A stretch of DNA of 8,011 bases from Spirochaetaceae bacterium (GTDB taxonomy: Bacteria > Spirochaetota > Spirochaetia > Treponematales > Treponemataceae), in the NCBI GenBank assembly GCA_017646305.1, contig JAGCMR010000315.1, positions 1 to 8,011 on the forward strand. The letters are read 5' to 3'. The notes below the pieces were generated by a model. That model searched no databases. It worked only from the letters and a program-made list of their open reading frames with translations, and had not been told where the DNA came from. Positions 6,713 through 8,011 of this stretch are shown here, piece by piece. How positions within the stretch are numbered: the first letter of the stretch is position 1; each line of letters begins with the position of its first letter. Position numbers and translations under genes: made by a program.

Positions 6713-6740
6713 AGTATAACAGGATTATATCAATTGTAAA
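6713..6740 (-). promoter_or_regulatory. Candidate murE promoter A (TTTACA-16-TATACT)
   Basis: Read on the minus strand, TTTACA (6740-6735) and TATACT (6718-6713) are 16 bases apart, each matching the sigma-70 consensus at 5 of 6 positions. Transcription would start near 6706, practically at the murE ATG (6704), giving a leaderless or almost leaderless mRNA. It competes with promoter B, which overlaps it. Confidence 0.45.
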
Positions 6741-6752
6741 AGTGCTATTCTA
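6724..6752 (-). promoter_or_regulatory. Candidate murE promoter B (extended -10 TGATATAAT)
   Basis: On the minus strand TGATATAAT (6732-6724) is a perfect -10 box with a TGn extension. A weak -35 (TAGAAT, 6752-6747, 3 of 6 matches) is 17 bases upstream. Transcription would start near 6717, giving a leader of about 13 bases with no Shine-Dalgarno sequence. The identical nonamer serves the divergent promoter on the other strand. Confidence 0.55.
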
Positions 6753-6761
6753 TGATATAAT
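6734..6761 (+). promoter_or_regulatory. Promoter of the SH3 protein / M48 protease pair
   Basis: TTGTAA (6734-6739) and a perfect TATAAT (6756-6761) are 16 bases apart, with the extended element TGA at 6753-6755. Transcription should begin near 6768, leaving a leader of about 25 bases that contains the ribosome binding site AAGGAG. Its -35 overlaps the -35 of murE promoter A, and its spacer overlaps the -35 of promoter B. Confidence 0.7.
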
Positions 6762-6780
6762 AGATAGACCGTTGTTTTCT

Positions 6781-6786
6781 AAGGAG
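6781..6786 (+). promoter_or_regulatory. Ribosome binding site that fixes the GTG start of the SH3 gene
   Basis: AAGGAG ends six bases before the GTG at 6793. The reading frame is open far upstream (to 6496), but those codons overlap the promoter and the murE gene. This site, together with the signal-peptide-like sequence that follows the GTG, makes 6793 the best start. Confidence 0.8.
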
Positions 6787-6792
6787 AAGAAG

Positions 6793-7281
6793 GTGAAAAA
6801 AAGACTCATATTAATTGGCGGGCTTCTATGTTTAGGTGCTTTGCTGTGGGCTAAAGCGGGAGACTCCATGTACGTAAATGTGGAGGAAGCTGAACTTAAA
6901 TCTGGTACTGGATTTTTTTCCTCCAGCCTTGGATATTTGCCCTATGGAGCAAAGGTAACAATCCTGCAAGAATCAGGGAAATGGACAGAGGTTGTCAGTG
7001 TTGATAATAGTAAAATTTCTGGTTGGTTGCCTGCTTCTTGTCTTACCAAGAAAAAGATTTTAGCAGATGACAGTCTCAACAGGGTATCGGCCTCTGCAGA
7101 TGAGCTTGCTCTGGCTGGAAAGGGCTTTTCTGCTGAAGTAGAAGCACTGTATACTACGGAGTCTAATGCCGCTATCTATCAGCTGGTGGATGACATCGAA
7201 GCAACCCCCATTGATAAGTCTGGGCTCTGGGAATTTATTCAGCAGGGAGTCCTTCACGATGGAACAGGAGGCGAAAAATGA
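6793..7281 (+). CDS. Exported bacterial SH3-domain protein
   Basis: The predicted product has 162 residues from a GTG start. Residues 1-22 form a signal peptide: basic VKKR, a hydrophobic core, and WAKA followed by GD, which suits signal peptidase I cleavage after A22. The Cys at 13 is preceded by LL and is too early for a convincing lipobox. Residues about 25-85 look like a bacterial SH3 (SH3_3/SH3b) domain: 'MYVNVEEAELKSG', then 'LPYGAKVTIL', 'GKWTEV' with W64, and 'SGWLPASCL' with W78. Such domains often bind peptidoglycan or protein partners outside the membrane. The remaining 75 residues are polar and acidic, of no family I recognise. The gene overlaps the M48 gene by four bases (ATGA), so the two are probably translated together, and it diverges from murE. 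An envelope adaptor role is inferred, not shown. Confidence 0.85.
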   Translation: MKKRLILIGGLLCLGALLWAKAGDSMYVNVEEAELKSGTGFFSSSLGYLPYGAKVTILQESGKWTEVVSVDNSKISGWLPASCLTKKKILADDSLNRVSASADELALAGKGFSAEVEALYTTESNAAIYQLVDDIEATPIDKSGLWEFIQQGVLHDGTGGEK

Positions 7282-8011
7282 AAATAGTAAAGCTTCTTCT
7301 ATTACTTTTAGTTCTTACTGTTGTGATTTCCTCCTGTGCAGTTATGAAATCTATGGGAGATGTAACCTCCTTTGTAGGGGAGCTTACAGGAAATGACAAT
7401 CTATCTGCTGTGGGGGATTCTGTAGCTGCCGTGGCAGAGGCTGGTGCTCCCATTTCTCCTGAGCAAGAATATTACATTGGTCGTTCTGTTACAGCTTCCT
7501 TGCTGGGTTCTTATAAGCTATATTCAAGTCCTGAGCTTACTAATTATGTAAATATGGTCTGTCAGGTTTTAGCCATGAATTCCCAGCGGCCACAGCTGTA
7601 CAAAGGATATTATGTAGCGATACTAGATACTGATCAAATAAATGCCTTTGCTTCCTCAGGTGGTCATATTTTGGTGACCCGAGGATTATTGGAATGTGCT
7701 ACTAGCGAAGATGCTTTGGCAGCAGTGATTGCCCACGAAATTGCCCATATTCAGCTACAGCACGGCATTAAGGCTATTAAGAGTGACCGCTGGACAAATG
7801 CAGCTTTAACAACGGCATCTTCTTCCCTCTCGGTTTTGTCAGATGGTGAAATGAAGGAGCTGGTGGATGCCTTTGATGAATCTGTAAGTAGTGTCGTTAC
7901 CACCATGGTGAATACTGGTTATTCCCAGTCCCAGGAATACGATGCTGACGAGACAGCTTTGGAGATTATGGCCGCAGCAGGATACAATCCCCACGCCATG
8001 ACAGAAATGCT
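7278..8011 (+). CDS. M48-family zinc metalloprotease lipoprotein, 3' end beyond the window
   Basis: The frame is open from ATG 7278 to the window edge, giving 244 codons with no stop. Residues 1-20 are a lipoprotein signal with lipobox ISSC, predicting lipidation at C20 and an envelope location. The protease domain shows ISPEQEYYIGRSV (59-71), INAFASSGGHILVTRGLL (121-138), the zinc motif HEIAH (153-157) within AHEIAHIQLQHG, and EYDADE (220-225), where E220 is the likely third zinc ligand. This matches the BepA/LoiP-like M48 peptidases, which work in outer-membrane protein quality control. Whether TPR repeats follow, as in BepA, lies outside the window. AGGAGG (7266-7271) precedes the ATG by six bases, inside the end of the SH3 gene, and the ATGA overlap implies coupled translation. 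The substrate is unknown. Confidence 0.92.
   Translation, partial: MKIVKLLLLLLVLTVVISSCAVMKSMGDVTSFVGELTGNDNLSAVGDSVAAVAEAGAPISPEQEYYIGRSVTASLLGSYKLYSSPELTNYVNMVCQVLAMNSQRPQLYKGYYVAILDTDQINAFASSGGHILVTRGLLECATSEDALAAVIAHEIAHIQLQHGIKAIKSDRWTNAALTTASSSLSVLSDGEMKELVDAFDESVSSVVTTMVNTGYSQSQEYDADETALEIMAAAGYNPHAMTEM

Larger units (their letters stand above)
6724..6761. repeat. 9-bp perfect inverted repeat made of the two divergent -10 regions
   Basis: ATTATATCA (6724-6732) and TGATATAAT (6753-6761) are exact reverse complements separated by 20 bases. Each arm carries an extended -10 hexamer for its own outward direction. The symmetry may simply reflect two consensus-like promoters back to back, or it may also be bound by a dimeric regulator; the sequence cannot decide. 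Confidence 0.7.

Noticed and set aside
6496..6792. Upstream extension of the SH3 protein reading frame (about 99 extra residues)
   Set aside because: These codons are antisense to murE and cover the promoter region. The GTG at 6793 has a good ribosome binding site and starts a normal signal peptide.

Overview
The window looks like a chromosomal housekeeping segment from a Gram-negative-type, host-associated bacterium, most probably a spirochaete close to Treponema. The assignment rests on protein style only: oversized Mur ligases with unusual motifs, an SH3-domain exported protein paired with an M48 lipoprotein protease, and a fatty acyl-CoA synthetase of the FAA1-like type. No rRNA or other marker is present, so the genus is an inference (about 0.6). 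I see no phage, insertion sequence, CRISPR array or tRNA.

Layout. Positions 1-240 hold the last 79 codons of a peptide-type ABC transporter solute-binding protein, followed by a strong intrinsic terminator (274-304). The 203-base gap before the next gene also carries two more hairpins (306-336 and 343-377) and a candidate promoter (396-424). An acyl-CoA synthetase gene (444-2147, +) then converges with a three-gene minus-strand peptidoglycan cluster. Read in its own direction, that cluster is murE (6704-5019), ddl (4982-3750) and murD (3748-2177). Diverging from murE is a plus-strand pair: a small exported SH3-domain protein (6793-7281, GTG start) and an M48 metalloprotease lipoprotein (7278 to the window edge), joined by an ATGA overlap.

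How the genes fit together. MurD adds glutamate to UDP-MurNAc-L-Ala, MurE adds the diamino acid, and Ddl makes the D-Ala-D-Ala that MurF (not in the window) would attach. The cluster therefore supplies most of the stem-peptide chemistry. The SH3 protein and the M48 lipoprotease would act outside the cytoplasmic membrane, plausibly in envelope maintenance. The two groups start from one compact divergent promoter region (about 6713-6768). There, two identical extended -10 sequences (TGATATAAT) form a perfect 9-bp inverted repeat and the promoters interleave. This is the most interesting non-coding structure in the window. The murE start has no Shine-Dalgarno sequence and lies almost on top of candidate transcription starts. 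No clearly new biological system was found. The items most worth a second look are the interleaved promoters, the SD-less murE start, the insertions and altered substrate motifs in the three ligases, and the hairpin cluster before the acyl-CoA synthetase.
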